Source: Cytophagales bacterium CG12_big_fil_rev_8_21_14_0_65_40_12 (GTDB lineage Bacteria > Bacteroidota > Bacteroidia > Cytophagales > Cyclobacteriaceae). Taken from it: 64,000 nucleotides of DNA. Where the stretch lies: contig PCUU01000035.1 of assembly GCA_002786855.1 (NCBI GenBank), positions 1 to 64,000 on the forward strand, written 5' to 3'. Shown piece by piece: positions 47,814 to 57,025 of this stretch; the first letter of the stretch is position 1; each line of letters opens with the position of its first letter. Made by a program: the position numbers and the translations under genes. The notes under the pieces were generated by a model, which made no database searches, was not told the origin of the DNA, and saw only the letters and a program-made list of their open reading frames with translations.

Positions 47814-48326
47814 TTATAGATCAAGTCTAAGCAAGTAATCCACTTGATTGTCGGTTCCTAATTTAAAACGATGTTCATCGAATTTAACAAAGCCTTGTTT
47901 GTAATAGAAATCAATTGCCTTGAAATTCTTTTCCCAAACGCCTAGCCAAATGTATTTTAAACCATTTTCATGCGCTTTAGCTACGGCAAAGTCAAAAAGG
48001 ATTTTACCAAAACCCTTGCCGTGATAGATCTGATCCACGTAAATACGTTCGATTTCTAAGCTTTCAGGATCGTTAATGTCGGATTGATCTGGACTAAGGT
48101 TCAATTTAAGGTAGCCAATGAGGGCTTTATCTTCTTCCAAAAAGTAGAAAGTACTTCCTGCTTTTTGCAATTCCGAAGCTAGTTTTTTCAGGTTCAATGC
48201 CCTGTCAATATAGGCCCTTAAATCATCAGGATTATTGTCTGCTTCGAAAGTGGCGCGAAAAGTTGCTACAGAAAGCGCTTGCAGTCTTTCCAAATCATTT
48301 TCTGTGCATGCTCTAATATCCGCCAT
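47814..48326 (-). CDS. GNAT-family N-acetyltransferase
   Basis: A 170-residue cytoplasmic acetyl-CoA-dependent acetyltransferase. Seen: IRACTENDLERLQALSVATFRATFE at the N-terminus, LIGYLKLN for the central strand, LEIERIYVDQIYHGKGFGKILFDFAV with the acetyl-CoA pyrophosphate loop (Q/R-x2-G-x-G/A form, HGKGFG), and LGVWEKNFKAIDFYYKQGF. This matches the spermidine/spermine-type (PaiA-like) subgroup. The substrate is undetermined. It is co-oriented with the quinone-reductase-like gene and divergent from the YfcC carrier. Confidence 0.9.
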   Translation of the reverse strand: MADIRACTENDLERLQALSVATFRATFEADNNPDDLRAYIDRALNLKKLASELQKAGSTFYFLEEDKALIGYLKLNLSPDQSDINDPESLEIERIYVDQIYHGKGFGKILFDFAVAKAHENGLKYIWLGVWEKNFKAIDFYYKQGFVKFDEHRFKLGTDNQVDYLLRLDL

Positions 48327-48400
48327 CTTTTCGAAGGTAATTGAAAAGGTATTTAAATCTATTGGATGAAAGTATATATCTTGAAAATTAAAGCCAAAAT

Positions 48401-49894
48401 ATGAAGTCCTTTAAGTTCCCTAGTCCGTTCACCGTGCTTTACATCATTATCGTCCTCAGCGCGGCCGCAACCTATCTTTTGCCCAGCGGGAATTATGCCA
48501 CCCTGAGCTATGATGGAGATGGGCAGGAGCTTATTTTCTCCTCTGAAAGTGGGCTTTCCAGACAGGAAGCGCAGCAGAGTACTTTGGACAGTCTTGGTTT
48601 GAAGATGGATATCTCAAAGTTCACTGAAGGAAAAATCCAAAGGCCTGTTTCCGTACCTGGTACTTTTACAGAAACTGATCCTAACCCCCAAGGCATCAAC
48701 GCGGTGATTATGGCGCCCATCAAGGGGATCTACGAATCCATTGATATCATCCTTTTTGTGTTACTGATTGGGGGATTTATTGGCGTCTTTATTACCTCAG
48801 GAGTTTTCGATCAAGGGGTCACTTTATTGAGTGAAAGGCTTGAAGGAAGAGAGAAATGGCTCATAATCGCTGTAATTACACTGATTGCTTTAGGTGGAAC
48901 TACCTTTGGTATGCAAGAAGAGACCCTCGCACTTTACCCAATATTAGTTCCTATTTTTCTTGCTGCTGGTTATGATTTGATTGTTCCTGTGGCCTCGCTC
49001 TATTGCGGTTCATGTGTTGGATATATGGGAGCAATCATCAATCCCTTCGGAACAATTTTGGCCTCAGATGCGGCCGGTGTTAATTGGACTGTGGGCATGT
49101 ACAGCCGCATTGTGATGTTGGCGGTTGGGGCAATCATCGCTATGGTATACATTGTTCGTTATGCTGAAAAAGTAAAAAGAGACCCTTCAAAATCCATGCT
49201 TTATGGCCTCAATGCGAAAGTGCCATTCCCGAGTGTAAAACGTTCTGATGAGCCTTCAAAGTTAAGTGCTAAAGCTACTTTGCTCTTGATCATTTTCTCT
49301 GCCACCTTCTTGGTTATGGTCTATGGTGTAATTGCGCTGGAATGGTGGTTTGGAGAAATGACAGCCCTGTTTTTAGTAGCTGCTTTGCTTTTAGGTTTGA
49401 TCATTAGAAAGGGAGAAACCGCATTTATCGAATCATTTATCAACGGGGCAAAAGACATGCTTGGTGTGGCCTTTATTGTGGGGATGGCCAGGGGAATTAC
49501 CATTGTAATGAACGATGGACAAATTTCGGGTACCATTCTTAATTATGCATCTGAGGCAGTAGGAGGTGTGAGTGGCTTCATTTTTTTGCCTTGTTTAATG
49601 CTAGTGTTTTTCATTTTGGCCTTTTTCATTCCGTCTTCTTCGGGTTTGGCTCTTTTGAGTATGCCAATAATGGGTGCATTGGCCAATATTGTTGGAGTAC
49701 CTTCAGAAGAAATCGTGAATGCTTATTTGTTTGGCTTTGGCTTAATGAATTTAGTAGCTCCAACTGGCGTATTGCTACCTTCCCTCACCATGGTAAGTGT
49801 GCCTTATAACGTTTGGCTTAAATTTGTAAGCCCATTGGTTTTGATGCTTGGCGCTGTTGGCATTGCCATTTTGATTATAGGATATTTGGTGTGA
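48401..49894 (+). CDS. YfcC-family carrier (second copy in window)
   Basis: A 497-residue inner-membrane transporter with an N-terminal span (FTVLYIIIVLSAAATYLLPSGNY), an ~80-residue periplasmic loop, then ~10 more spans. Signature pieces are IGGFIGVFITSGVFDQGV, GTTFGMQEETLALYPILVPIFLAAGYD, CGSCVGYMGAIINPFGTILASDAAG and IPSSSGLALLSMPIMGALANIVGVP. It is a different subtype from the first YfcC-like carrier at 35804, with a longer first loop. The substrate is unknown (amino acid, peptide or carboxylate). It stands alone. Confidence 0.88.
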   Translation: MKSFKFPSPFTVLYIIIVLSAAATYLLPSGNYATLSYDGDGQELIFSSESGLSRQEAQQSTLDSLGLKMDISKFTEGKIQRPVSVPGTFTETDPNPQGINAVIMAPIKGIYESIDIILFVLLIGGFIGVFITSGVFDQGVTLLSERLEGREKWLIIAVITLIALGGTTFGMQEETLALYPILVPIFLAAGYDLIVPVASLYCGSCVGYMGAIINPFGTILASDAAGVNWTVGMYSRIVMLAVGAIIAMVYIVRYAEKVKRDPSKSMLYGLNAKVPFPSVKRSDEPSKLSAKATLLLIIFSATFLVMVYGVIALEWWFGEMTALFLVAALLLGLIIRKGETAFIESFINGAKDMLGVAFIVGMARGITIVMNDGQISGTILNYASEAVGGVSGFIFLPCLMLVFFILAFFIPSSSGLALLSMPIMGALANIVGVPSEEIVNAYLFGFGLMNLVAPTGVLLPSLTMVSVPYNVWLKFVSPLVLMLGAVGIAILIIGYLV

Positions 49895-49900
49895 AAAAAA

Positions 49901-49928
49901 GGTGCGCTCCACTTTAGCAGAGCGCACC
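49901..49928 (-). terminator. Terminator of the TonB receptor gene
   Basis: A 9-bp stem GGTGCGCTC/GAGCGCACC with a 10-nt loop. The run of A at 49894-49900 gives a T-run when read leftward. It could also stop the YfcC transcript from the other side, though it lacks a T-run there. Confidence 0.75.
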
Positions 49929-49956
49929 AACCAATCAACGCTACAACACAAAAAAT

Positions 49957-49988
49957 CCTCAAGACCTCAAGACCTCAACACCTCAACA
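49957..49988. repeat. 8-bp tandem repeat (CCTCAAGA/CCTCAACA)4
   Basis: Two copies of CCTCAAGA followed by two of CCTCAACA, then a degenerate continuation. The same unit in another phase is found at 29559-29594. It sits in the 3' untranslated region of the leftward TonB receptor gene. Confidence 0.9.
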
Positions 49989-50005
49989 CGTCAGCACATA
50001 AAAAC

Positions 50006-52411
50006 TTAAAAGTCAACCCTTAAAGAAAGGATTATATTTCTGCCACCAGCTACAATTCCAGAACTATAAGGGCGATACCTCTGATCAGTGATGTTTTCTA
50101 CACCTCCGCTGATACTGAGTCCATTGTAAACTTTGTATAAAGCCTTGAAATTGAGCGTATACCAAGCTGGTGAATATGGGTTTCCTTGGCTATCCACTGC
50201 GTACAAATAGTCTTTGCCCTGCTCTTCTAGTGGAAGCTGAGCAAAGGTCACTTGGCCAGAGTACATTCCATAGAATTCCAACCTTAAGTTTTGATCGTTA
50301 TAGCTCAGCCTTGTGACACCAAACCAAGGGGCGGCATGCCTTGAAGGACTTACTGTTCCATCATCTACTTCTTCTTCGCCATGTTGGTAATTAAAACGGG
50401 AGGCAAAACCGAAACCTGAATCGAATTTAAATTCAAAACCCGCTTGAATGCCCGAAACAGTGGCATAAGCAGCATTTTGAATGGCCTGCACACGACTTAA
50501 TTCACCGTCATAATCAATTTCAGTTGCTCCATTGATCGTAAAATCCCTTCGTACTAAAGCGTTTTCAAGACGGGTATAAAAACCTGTAATGTCCACACGA
50601 AGGATTGAGTTGAAGACCTTAGCGATGCCAATTTCTGCATTGTAGGCATATTCAGGGCCCAAATTAGGGTTAGGCACCACTACAGCACCTGGCTCAGAAT
50701 CAAATACTTTGCCTGCGTCATCAATATTTGGAGCTCTAAAACCTGTCGATATGTTTGTAGAAATTGTGAGGTCTTTCTCAGGATTGAAAACAAAACCCAA
50801 ACTTCCCGTTAGAGCTCCGTTAGAAATATTGGCTGTTTCGAAAGGAAAAGGATAGAATCGGGTATCGAAAGTCGCATCTAGCACAAAATAGTTGTAACGC
50901 GCACCTGCCTGAACGAGCATTTTCGGTGAAACGCGGTGTTGAATCGAACTATAAAATGCATAAGATGCCCATGACGACTGCGGATAGCGCGCTGGACCTT
51001 CAACAATTTCACCTGTTGAAATGTCTTCGTCAGTACCCCTTGAATCGACATCATTGTAAACTGCTTCTACTCCATAATAAAGCTTACTACTCCCTTTTAA
51101 ACCCTTTTCAAAATCCAGATTGGAAGAGTAGGCATTGACTTTTTCAATTCGAGATCTTCTTTCAGAATCATTGAAATCACGGTCAATTCGGCTTTCTTCG
51201 AAGAATTGATGCGCCAATCGCACAGTCATTTTATCATAGAGGTTGCCTTTTCCTAGATGTGAAGCCGTCAAGTTATTCATCAACCAAATTTGCGGGCCAT
51301 ATTCCCATTCAGCACTGCGCGGCAATCTACCTCGCATTCTGATCAATCTATCGTAGCGAGAATAGTTAGAAGTTGCAGAATAATGAAGGCCATAAGTCAG
51401 GTCCCAATTAGCGTTGGGCTTAAACCTCACTTTTTGCATTAAATTGGTTTGTTCGTAACCAGTTGGATGTTGCACCAAAGGATCAGGGTTTGCAATGACT
51501 ACATCAGCTCCATTTTGCCTTTCTACATAAAATGGACGAAGATAATCATCTGGACCGTTTGAGCCCATTCTTAAATCACCATAATTGAAGTTTGAAAAGC
51601 TGGTCACCAAAGCCCATTTCTTCCAACCTACATTGATATCGAAATGTGTGGTTTTCTCATTATTTACCGAAGAATAACGCGCTAAAGCCGTTCCTTTTAC
51701 CAATGATTCATCAGTCAATGAAAGCTGAGGACTCAAGGTTTGAAAACTCATCACTCCGCCTATGGCATCACTGCCATAGATGACGGAACCTGGCCCAAAC
51801 AGAATTTCGGCACTTTCGGTAGCAAAAGGATCGAGCGAAATTACATTTTGAAGATTTCCACTTCTGAAAATTGCCGTGTTCATGCGCACCCCATCCACGG
51901 CAATGAGAAGGCGGTTAGTAGAAAAGCCACGGATCATCGGGCTGCCCCCACCTTGCTGACTTTTCTGGATAAATACTTCTCCTGAGTTACCCAATAAGTC
52001 AGCCGCAGTTTGTGGATTTTGCAATTGAATGTCCCTTGGCGCAATCGTTGTGATTTTGTTAGGGATGTCCTGTTTATTTTGATTCCAACGCGTGGCCGAA
52101 ACCACAACATCATCCAATGAAAACTTAGAGGGCAACAGCAATACTTCGAAACCATTTTCGGAAAGAAGGGAATAGCTGGTGATCAATTTCCCATAGCCCA
52201 ACATCCTGATTTCTATGATTTCAGTGTCAATAAAGGCACTAATATCGGCCTGACCTTTAATATTGGTAAGTACAAAAAGCTTACCTGTACTGCTTGTAAC
52301 GGTCGCTAATTCTAGGGGTTCATCGGTATTTTTATCTTTGATAGTAATCACCTGTGCCGAAACCTGGAATCCAAGGAATAGGCAAAAACAGGTGATGAAA
52401 TATATTTTCAT
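50006..52411 (-). CDS. TonB-dependent receptor, hemoglobin/heme-receptor-like
   Basis: An 801-residue outer-membrane receptor. Residues 1-19 are a signal peptide (ends QVSAQ). A CarboxypepD_reg-like domain (~20-100) follows, as is common in Bacteroidota. Then comes a plug domain with DDVVVSATRW, GGSPMIRGFSTNRLLIAVDGVRMN and GPGSVIYGSDAIGGV. The rest is a 22-strand barrel ending in VENITDQRYRPYSSGI and a C-terminal aromatic (RVDF). The plug and the FRAP-x(n)-NPNL pair (GFRAPNIDD; VPNPNLGPE) resemble heme/hemoglobin receptors. The histidine usually found between those two boxes is not present, so heme is only a tentative ligand. A partner gene precedes it. Confidence 0.88.
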   Translation of the reverse strand: MKIYFITCFCLFLGFQVSAQVITIKDKNTDEPLELATVTSSTGKLFVLTNIKGQADISAFIDTEIIEIRMLGYGKLITSYSLLSENGFEVLLLPSKFSLDDVVVSATRWNQNKQDIPNKITTIAPRDIQLQNPQTAADLLGNSGEVFIQKSQQGGGSPMIRGFSTNRLLIAVDGVRMNTAIFRSGNLQNVISLDPFATESAEILFGPGSVIYGSDAIGGVMSFQTLSPQLSLTDESLVKGTALARYSSVNNEKTTHFDINVGWKKWALVTSFSNFNYGDLRMGSNGPDDYLRPFYVERQNGADVVIANPDPLVQHPTGYEQTNLMQKVRFKPNANWDLTYGLHYSATSNYSRYDRLIRMRGRLPRSAEWEYGPQIWLMNNLTASHLGKGNLYDKMTVRLAHQFFEESRIDRDFNDSERRSRIEKVNAYSSNLDFEKGLKGSSKLYYGVEAVYNDVDSRGTDEDISTGEIVEGPARYPQSSWASYAFYSSIQHRVSPKMLVQAGARYNYFVLDATFDTRFYPFPFETANISNGALTGSLGFVFNPEKDLTISTNISTGFRAPNIDDAGKVFDSEPGAVVVPNPNLGPEYAYNAEIGIAKVFNSILRVDITGFYTRLENALVRRDFTINGATEIDYDGELSRVQAIQNAAYATVSGIQAGFEFKFDSGFGFASRFNYQHGEEEVDDGTVSPSRHAAPWFGVTRLSYNDQNLRLEFYGMYSGQVTFAQLPLEEQGKDYLYAVDSQGNPYSPAWYTLNFKALYKVYNGLSISGGVENITDQRYRPYSSGIVAGGRNIILSLRVDF

Positions 52412-52526
52412 ACACCATAATTAAATAGGTTAATAAAATTTCATAAACATACGATAGCTCAAAAAACGAGCATGGAACGTACTTCGACTTCACCAACTGC
52501 GGTGCGATGGCCAGTCGAATGAATTG

Positions 52527-53057
52527 TTAACCTTTCAGTTGTGGGGGAGGACTTTCGAGCGTCAAATCAATTTGATAGGCCGTTTGATTTAGACCTATGT
52601 ACTCGATATTTATGATGGGAATTAAGCTTCTTTCTATATCATTACCATTAATTAAATAGACCGCCTTGAAGAGTGATACAATCAATTGGGCATCTTTTTG
52701 GCTGCTTTTACCTGTGGTGTGCAATGCAATCAGATCGTTCAACTTTGTGTTGATCAAGGTTTCGAATTTATCCCAATAACAATAAAAATAGGTGGTATCA
52801 CCTTTCTCTTCTCTTTTAGAGATATCATACATCTGGCCTTTATATTCAAATTCGCCTTTATGCTCCCATTTCAGGTCATTTTTAATCTGCTCTTTGGTGA
52901 ATTTCAGCCATACCATTTGAACTTTTGAGTCCTCATTTGCCATGGCCAATTGCGCATAGTTTTTGGCCTTCGATTTCTCGAACTCTAAAAACAGATAACT
53001 ACCACCAAATGGCAGCATCATCAAAACAAGCAATATGGTCGCTATAAAGCCCTTCAT
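52527..53057 (-). CDS. Membrane-anchored periplasmic protein of unknown function
   Basis: A 176-residue protein with one N-terminal membrane span or uncleaved signal (GFIATILLVLMMLPFGGSYLFLE). The outside part contains KWEHKGEFEYKGQMYDISKREEKGDTTYFYCYWDKFETLINTKLNDL. No family is recognised. It is placed just upstream of the TonB receptor on the same strand, a position often occupied by a small helper protein in Bacteroidota uptake loci. A role in uptake is inference. A proline-rich end (LESPPPQLKG) is present. Confidence 0.65.
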   Translation of the reverse strand: MKGFIATILLVLMMLPFGGSYLFLEFEKSKAKNYAQLAMANEDSKVQMVWLKFTKEQIKNDLKWEHKGEFEYKGQMYDISKREEKGDTTYFYCYWDKFETLINTKLNDLIALHTTGKSSQKDAQLIVSLFKAVYLINGNDIERSLIPIINIEYIGLNQTAYQIDLTLESPPPQLKG

Positions 53058-53178
53058 TCAATTCATCTAAAGGCTAATTTAGGACTAAGTTTTCGAAAGC
53101 GGAGATATTTTGTTTGAAGTGTAACGCGATTATAAGCTTGGTTGAAATCATGGATAAAGGGCGTGGCCTATTACTTCT

Positions 53179-53955
53179 TTAATGGTATTCAATTTTATTC
53201 AGGACGAGACCTGATGCAGGCGCTACATAGTGAAATTCATTTGCTGTTTCCCCTTCGAGCGATTTATGAATCGCATTAATATCAATTGCGCCTTTGCCTA
53301 ATAGAATAAGTTGGCCAATCATCATCCTGATTTGATGTCTTAAAAAACCTTTAGCTCTTACTCTATAGATATAGGAAGTTTTGGGAAAGAAATTGGCCTG
53401 ATAGGTTGTATTAGGCTCAATACTCGATTCTAGTACTTCGCGAACGGTGACGGTATGTGCTTTGGGACGTTTGCAATAGGCCTTAAAATCATGCGTGCCC
53501 ACAAAAAGCTTTGCTGCCTCGGTCATCAAGCCAATATCCAATGGATAAGGAACAGTGTTTATAAAGGCGGCACTAAAGGGATGTGGCTTTTCTCCATGTG
53601 CGAAAAGGTAGATGTATTCCTTTGTTTTAGGGGAATTGATAATATTGAAGCTTTGGTCAACTTGGTGGTAGGCGAGTGCTTTAATATCTAATGGAAGGTT
53701 GATATTGAACTGTTCGAGAAAATCTGATTGAGTTATAGGTTCATCAAGAAAGAGCTCAAAGGCAAACTCATTGGCAGAGACTTTGGAATCAGTTCTGCTA
53801 GCACCCATGGTCTTGAAACTCTCGTGCCCCAAAACAAAACCCAGGGTTTTGTCAATCATGTGATGTACCGTCTTTAGATTTGGTTGTTTCGCCCAACCAT
53901 GTAGCCTAAACCCTAGGTATTGAATGGTAATTAGGTAGAAGTAGCGCCCTTTCAT
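53179..53955 (-). CDS. truA: Divergent TruA-family tRNA pseudouridine synthase
   Basis: Makes pseudouridine in the tRNA anticodon region if it acts like TruA. The 258-residue length is normal. The catalytic Asp block reads ASRTDSKVSA (D56) instead of the canonical GRTDAGVHA: Arg-Thr-Asp is kept but the glycine and the His are not. Also seen: FNINLPLDIKAL, HDFKAYCKR, YRVRAKGFLRHQIRMMIGQLILLG. The altered block suggests a sub-family or a changed target. A second, canonical TruA may exist elsewhere in the genome. Confidence 0.8.
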   Translation of the reverse strand: MKGRYFYLITIQYLGFRLHGWAKQPNLKTVHHMIDKTLGFVLGHESFKTMGASRTDSKVSANEFAFELFLDEPITQSDFLEQFNINLPLDIKALAYHQVDQSFNIINSPKTKEYIYLFAHGEKPHPFSAAFINTVPYPLDIGLMTEAAKLFVGTHDFKAYCKRPKAHTVTVREVLESSIEPNTTYQANFFPKTSYIYRVRAKGFLRHQIRMMIGQLILLGKGAIDINAIHKSLEGETANEFHYVAPASGLVLNKIEYH

Positions 53956-54083
53956 GACACGAAGTTAATCGAAACTTTCTTTTTGACGGGGTTGATGTTT
54001 AAAGGTCCCTTCCTTGCCTTTTCCTTTTGCTCTGCTTTTTGAACTACTATGTCTCAAAATTATAGATGCCGTCCTTCAAACCT

Positions 54084-54106
54084 CTCCCCCTTTCTTAAAG
54101 GGGGAG
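54084..54106. repeat. Palindrome in the 300-bp gap
   Basis: Perfect 10-bp arms CTCCCCCTTT/AAAGGGGGAG with loop CTT, followed by GTGG. It is the only notable element in 53956-54211 apart from the terminator. The form resembles short palindromic elements dispersed in Bacteroidota genomes. Confidence 0.7.
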
Positions 54107-54211
54107 GTGGTTACCGATGGTTTTATTTCCAATTTTGCTTCTTCCTTGCTTTTCCTTGTGCTGTTCTTTTTGAAGTGCAGCTGATCTAAATTAGTGGTGC
54201 CTATAAAAAGA

Positions 54212-54233
54212 AATTCCCGCGGAAGCGGGAATT
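54212..54233 (-). terminator. Terminator of the DUF1080 gene
   Basis: A 9-bp stem AATTCCCGC/GCGGGAATT with a 4-nt loop, followed leftward by TCTTTTT. It lies ~25 bp past the stop. Confidence 0.85.
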
Positions 54234-54258
54234 GACTTTAAAGAATTTTCAACAATGA

Positions 54259-54990
54259 CTACAAAGGTCTGACTCTGATATTCCTGTAGTAAACTTCATC
54301 ACCATGGTTCTGAAGGCTAAATCTGCCTGTTTTAGAAGCAGCGTAAGAAGGAGTGTTCGCCCATTTACTCTTGGCTAATACTTCTTTGTACTCTTCACTT
54401 CCTTCGTTGAATTCAACGACTTTTTCATCATTCAACCAATGCTCTACATGGCCATTGTTGTAGATGATTTTTACCTTGTTCCATTCCATAAAAGGATTGG
54501 GTTTTTTGGTTTCGGCAGCGGCATGCATAGAGTAGTTTGAAGCAGCCATTTTATAAGCCTCAGATTCGGACCTCGAAAATTCATCGTCTAAAACTTGGTA
54601 TTCAGGGCCGGTCATATAATCATGGCCGAACTCTGGAGATTCCACGACATGATAAAAAATACCGCTATTGCCTCCTTTGGCTATTTTGTATTCTAGCTCA
54701 AATTCAAAATTATCGAAATCTTGAGTGGTCATAATGGAGCGATTGAAACCTGAGTTTTCTTCTCCCAAACCTTGGTTGCAGACGATTGTGCCATCAACCA
54801 CGGCCCATTGTTCCATAATGGGCTCCTCGCCATACATTTCCCAACCTTCAAAGTTTTCTCCATTAAAAAGTGAAATCCATTCGGAAGGCGCTTGTTCAAC
54901 AGCTTTTGCTTCTTCTTTTGGTTTAGAATTGCCGCAGCTTGCAATGAAAATGGCGGCAATGAGTAAAGTTAAAATAGTGGTGCGTTTCAT
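54259..54990 (-). CDS. DUF1080 (3-keto-disaccharide hydrolase-like) lipoprotein
   Basis: A 243-residue lipoprotein (lipobox IASC, Cys 19). The mature part follows the DUF1080 concanavalin-like fold: WISLFNGENFEGWEMYGE, WAVVDGTIVCNQGLG, FELEYKIAKGGNSGIFYHVVE, MTGPEYQVLDDEF, NHGDEVYYRNIRVRPL. Members of this group hydrolyse 3-keto-glucosides or bind glycans. Bacteria with this domain often have many paralogues, so the substrate is unknown. It faces the periplasm or outer-membrane surface. Confidence 0.9.
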   Translation of the reverse strand: MKRTTILTLLIAAIFIASCGNSKPKEEAKAVEQAPSEWISLFNGENFEGWEMYGEEPIMEQWAVVDGTIVCNQGLGEENSGFNRSIMTTQDFDNFEFELEYKIAKGGNSGIFYHVVESPEFGHDYMTGPEYQVLDDEFSRSESEAYKMAASNYSMHAAAETKKPNPFMEWNKVKIIYNNGHVEHWLNDEKVVEFNEGSEEYKEVLAKSKWANTPSYAASKTGRFSLQNHGDEVYYRNIRVRPL

Positions 54991-55066
54991 AATTGGGTTA
55001 AATTTTTATGCTTCGAAGTTAATTAATTTATGAAATTAATTTTGAAATGGTTTGATCTTAGCGATA

Positions 55067-55099
55067 TTGAAGCGTATTTCCCAATAATCAATAAATTTG
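55067..55099 (+). promoter_or_regulatory. Candidate Bacteroidota promoter of the RRM gene
   Basis: TTG at 55067-55069 and TAAATTTG at 55092-55099 match the Bacteroidota -33 TTG and -7 TAnnTTTG elements, with a 22-bp spacer. Transcription would start ~30 bp before the ATG. Confidence 0.45.
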
Positions 55100-55130
55100 G
55101 GGCACTTAACAATAAGATTTAAAAATACTA

Positions 55131-55688
55131 ATGAACATTTTTGTAGGCCGTTTGAGCTACGAAACCCAAGAAAAAGACCTTAGAACCCTGTTTGAAGGGG
55201 TCGGACAAGTCAAAAGTTTGAAAATCATCACTGATCGCGAAACAGGAAAATCAAAAGGATTCGCTTTTGTGACGATGGCAAACAACGCAGATGGTGCAAA
55301 AGCGATTCAGCAATTGCACGGAGCCTCGATTGATGGCAGAAATATTTCTGTCACCGAAGCAGAAGATCGCAGATCTGGCGATAGAAAGCCACCACCTTCA
55401 GGAGGTGATTTTAAGCCAAGGAGGGAAGAAACCAGAAGTTTTGACCGCTCTGCTGGCGAGGAGAGCCCAAGGGTTAAACCTGATTCAGATGGCGAAGGAT
55501 GGTCTCCACCACCAATGAAGGAAGCCCCAAGCAGAAAGAATTCTCCAAATAAGAGCAAGGAAAAAGCAAGGAGCAAAAGTGATGAAGATGGCTTTAGAAA
55601 GAAAAAGCTTGCTCCATTGCCAAAAGCCAAGAAGAACAGAGGATGGGAAGATGACCTAGATGATTTTGGAGACTTCAACTACTCCTGA
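55131..55688 (+). CDS. RNA-binding protein with one RRM and a disordered tail
   Basis: A 185-residue RNA-binding protein. The RRM covers residues 1-80 with RNP2 IFVGRL (3-8) and RNP1 KGFAFVTM (42-49). The aromatic positions are Phe as expected for RNA stacking. The rest is a low-complexity tail: positively charged, rich in Lys/Arg/Ser/Pro, with acidic islands at the end (GWEDDLDDFGDFNYS). Bacteroidota and Cyanobacteria have this 'Rbp' type; they are thought to act in post-transcriptional or cold-shock control. The tail is longer than in the usual ~100-residue proteins. Confidence 0.92.
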   Translation: MNIFVGRLSYETQEKDLRTLFEGVGQVKSLKIITDRETGKSKGFAFVTMANNADGAKAIQQLHGASIDGRNISVTEAEDRRSGDRKPPPSGGDFKPRREETRSFDRSAGEESPRVKPDSDGEGWSPPPMKEAPSRKNSPNKSKEKARSKSDEDGFRKKKLAPLPKAKKNRGWEDDLDDFGDFNYS

Positions 55689-55708
55689 TTTACTTTAAGA
55701 CACAATTT

Positions 55709-55736
55709 AAACCCAGCCCGTCAACAGGCTGGGTTT
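55709..55736 (+). terminator. Terminator of the RRM gene
   Basis: A 10-bp stem AAACCCAGCC/GGCTGGGTTT with an 8-nt loop and a following TATTATTT. Confidence 0.85.
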
Positions 55737-55801
55737 ATTATTTCCCTTTCCTTTAATATTTCCCGATCCTATTTTTGAGATCAACTTTGACTTCCCACTT
55801 C

Positions 55802-57025
55802 TCAGGACTCGGCCTTGATACGTTTATTTAGCCAAAACAGCGAGAAAATACACATCAAAGCCAGAAAGGTAGTAAGGTACCAAGTATTTTCATAGCCGTA
55901 TTCGTGTATGAAGTGCATGCTTGTATTGTGGCCAAATACATGAGACACCGAAAAAGCAATGCTGTACAAAGCCATATATTCTCCTTGATTTCCGCGCCTG
56001 GCCCTTTGCATTGCAAAAGCATTCGAAAACGGAAAGGCTAACATTTCGCCTAAAGTCATTAGGAGCATACCGATAATTAAAATTCCAATCCAACCCGTCA
56101 AGTTCAAGATTATAAAACTGAAACCTGTCAGGAAAACTCCAATAATAATGTTGTCGATCATGGACAGCGTTCGGGTTTCAAAATATTTGATCAAGGGCAT
56201 TTCAAAAACGAAAATTAAAAAACCGTTCAAGGCCAGTAGTAATCCAATTTGGTATTCAGATAAATGGTGCACCTCTTTATAATACAAAGGAACGGTAGAA
56301 AAATATTGAACAAAGGTGAATCCAAACAATACCATTCCGAAGAAGAAAAGCCAATAAGAGGCATCGGAATAGGCCGATTTGGGATTGAGATTCTTTACAT
56401 CATCTAAGGGTTTGGCTTTTTTGGGGTGAAGTACTCTTAAAAGTAAAATGGCGGCAATAAAGCAAGTGACCCCATCTACCCAGAAAAGACCTCCATAGCT
56501 AATTCCAGATATGATCAGGCCTCCTAGGGCAGGGCCAATTGAAAATCCAAGATTGATGGCCAAACGAATCAGGGTAACAGTTCGGGTTTTGTTGCCAGGT
56601 TTACTGTAGGCACTTAACGCGACAAAAACCGCAGGTCTGAACATGTCTGCTACAATCATAAGAATGAATATGCCCAAACAGATAGGCCAAAATCCATGTA
56701 GGTATTGAACAAAAACGAACAAAATACCAGAGCAAGAAAGACTCAATACCATGATTTTATAGTAGCCAATGATATCTGTCAATTTTCCGCCAAGCCAAGT
56801 GCCTACCACAGAACCTAAGCCAAAAGCACTCATGATCCAGCCTACTTGAACAAGGGAAAAGCCTTCGTTTTGGGTAAGATAAAGTGATAAAAAGGGGATT
56901 ACCATGGTGCCTGCCCGGTTCACCAGCGTAATTAGTGCCAGCCACCAAACCTCTTTCGAAAGACCAGTAAAGGCTTCGTAATAAGGTTTTAGAATTCTAT
57001 TGAAGACAAAATGATGGATTGCCAT
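55802..57025 (-). CDS. Major facilitator superfamily transporter
   Basis: A 407-residue membrane protein with 12 predicted spans. The MFS signature between spans 2 and 3 is seen as GSVVGTWLGGKLTDIIGYYK. Other segments are SLYLTQNEGFSLVQVGWIMSAFGLG and MLLMTLGEMLAFPFSNAFAMQRARRGNQGEYMALYS. It is of the drug-efflux or sugar/peptide type; the substrate cannot be deduced. The start is at 57025, beginning MAIHHFVFNRILKPYYEAF. It stands alone between convergent and co-directional genes. Confidence 0.9.
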   Translation of the reverse strand: MAIHHFVFNRILKPYYEAFTGLSKEVWWLALITLVNRAGTMVIPFLSLYLTQNEGFSLVQVGWIMSAFGLGSVVGTWLGGKLTDIIGYYKIMVLSLSCSGILFVFVQYLHGFWPICLGIFILMIVADMFRPAVFVALSAYSKPGNKTRTVTLIRLAINLGFSIGPALGGLIISGISYGGLFWVDGVTCFIAAILLLRVLHPKKAKPLDDVKNLNPKSAYSDASYWLFFFGMVLFGFTFVQYFSTVPLYYKEVHHLSEYQIGLLLALNGFLIFVFEMPLIKYFETRTLSMIDNIIIGVFLTGFSFIILNLTGWIGILIIGMLLMTLGEMLAFPFSNAFAMQRARRGNQGEYMALYSIAFSVSHVFGHNTSMHFIHEYGYENTWYLTTFLALMCIFSLFWLNKRIKAES

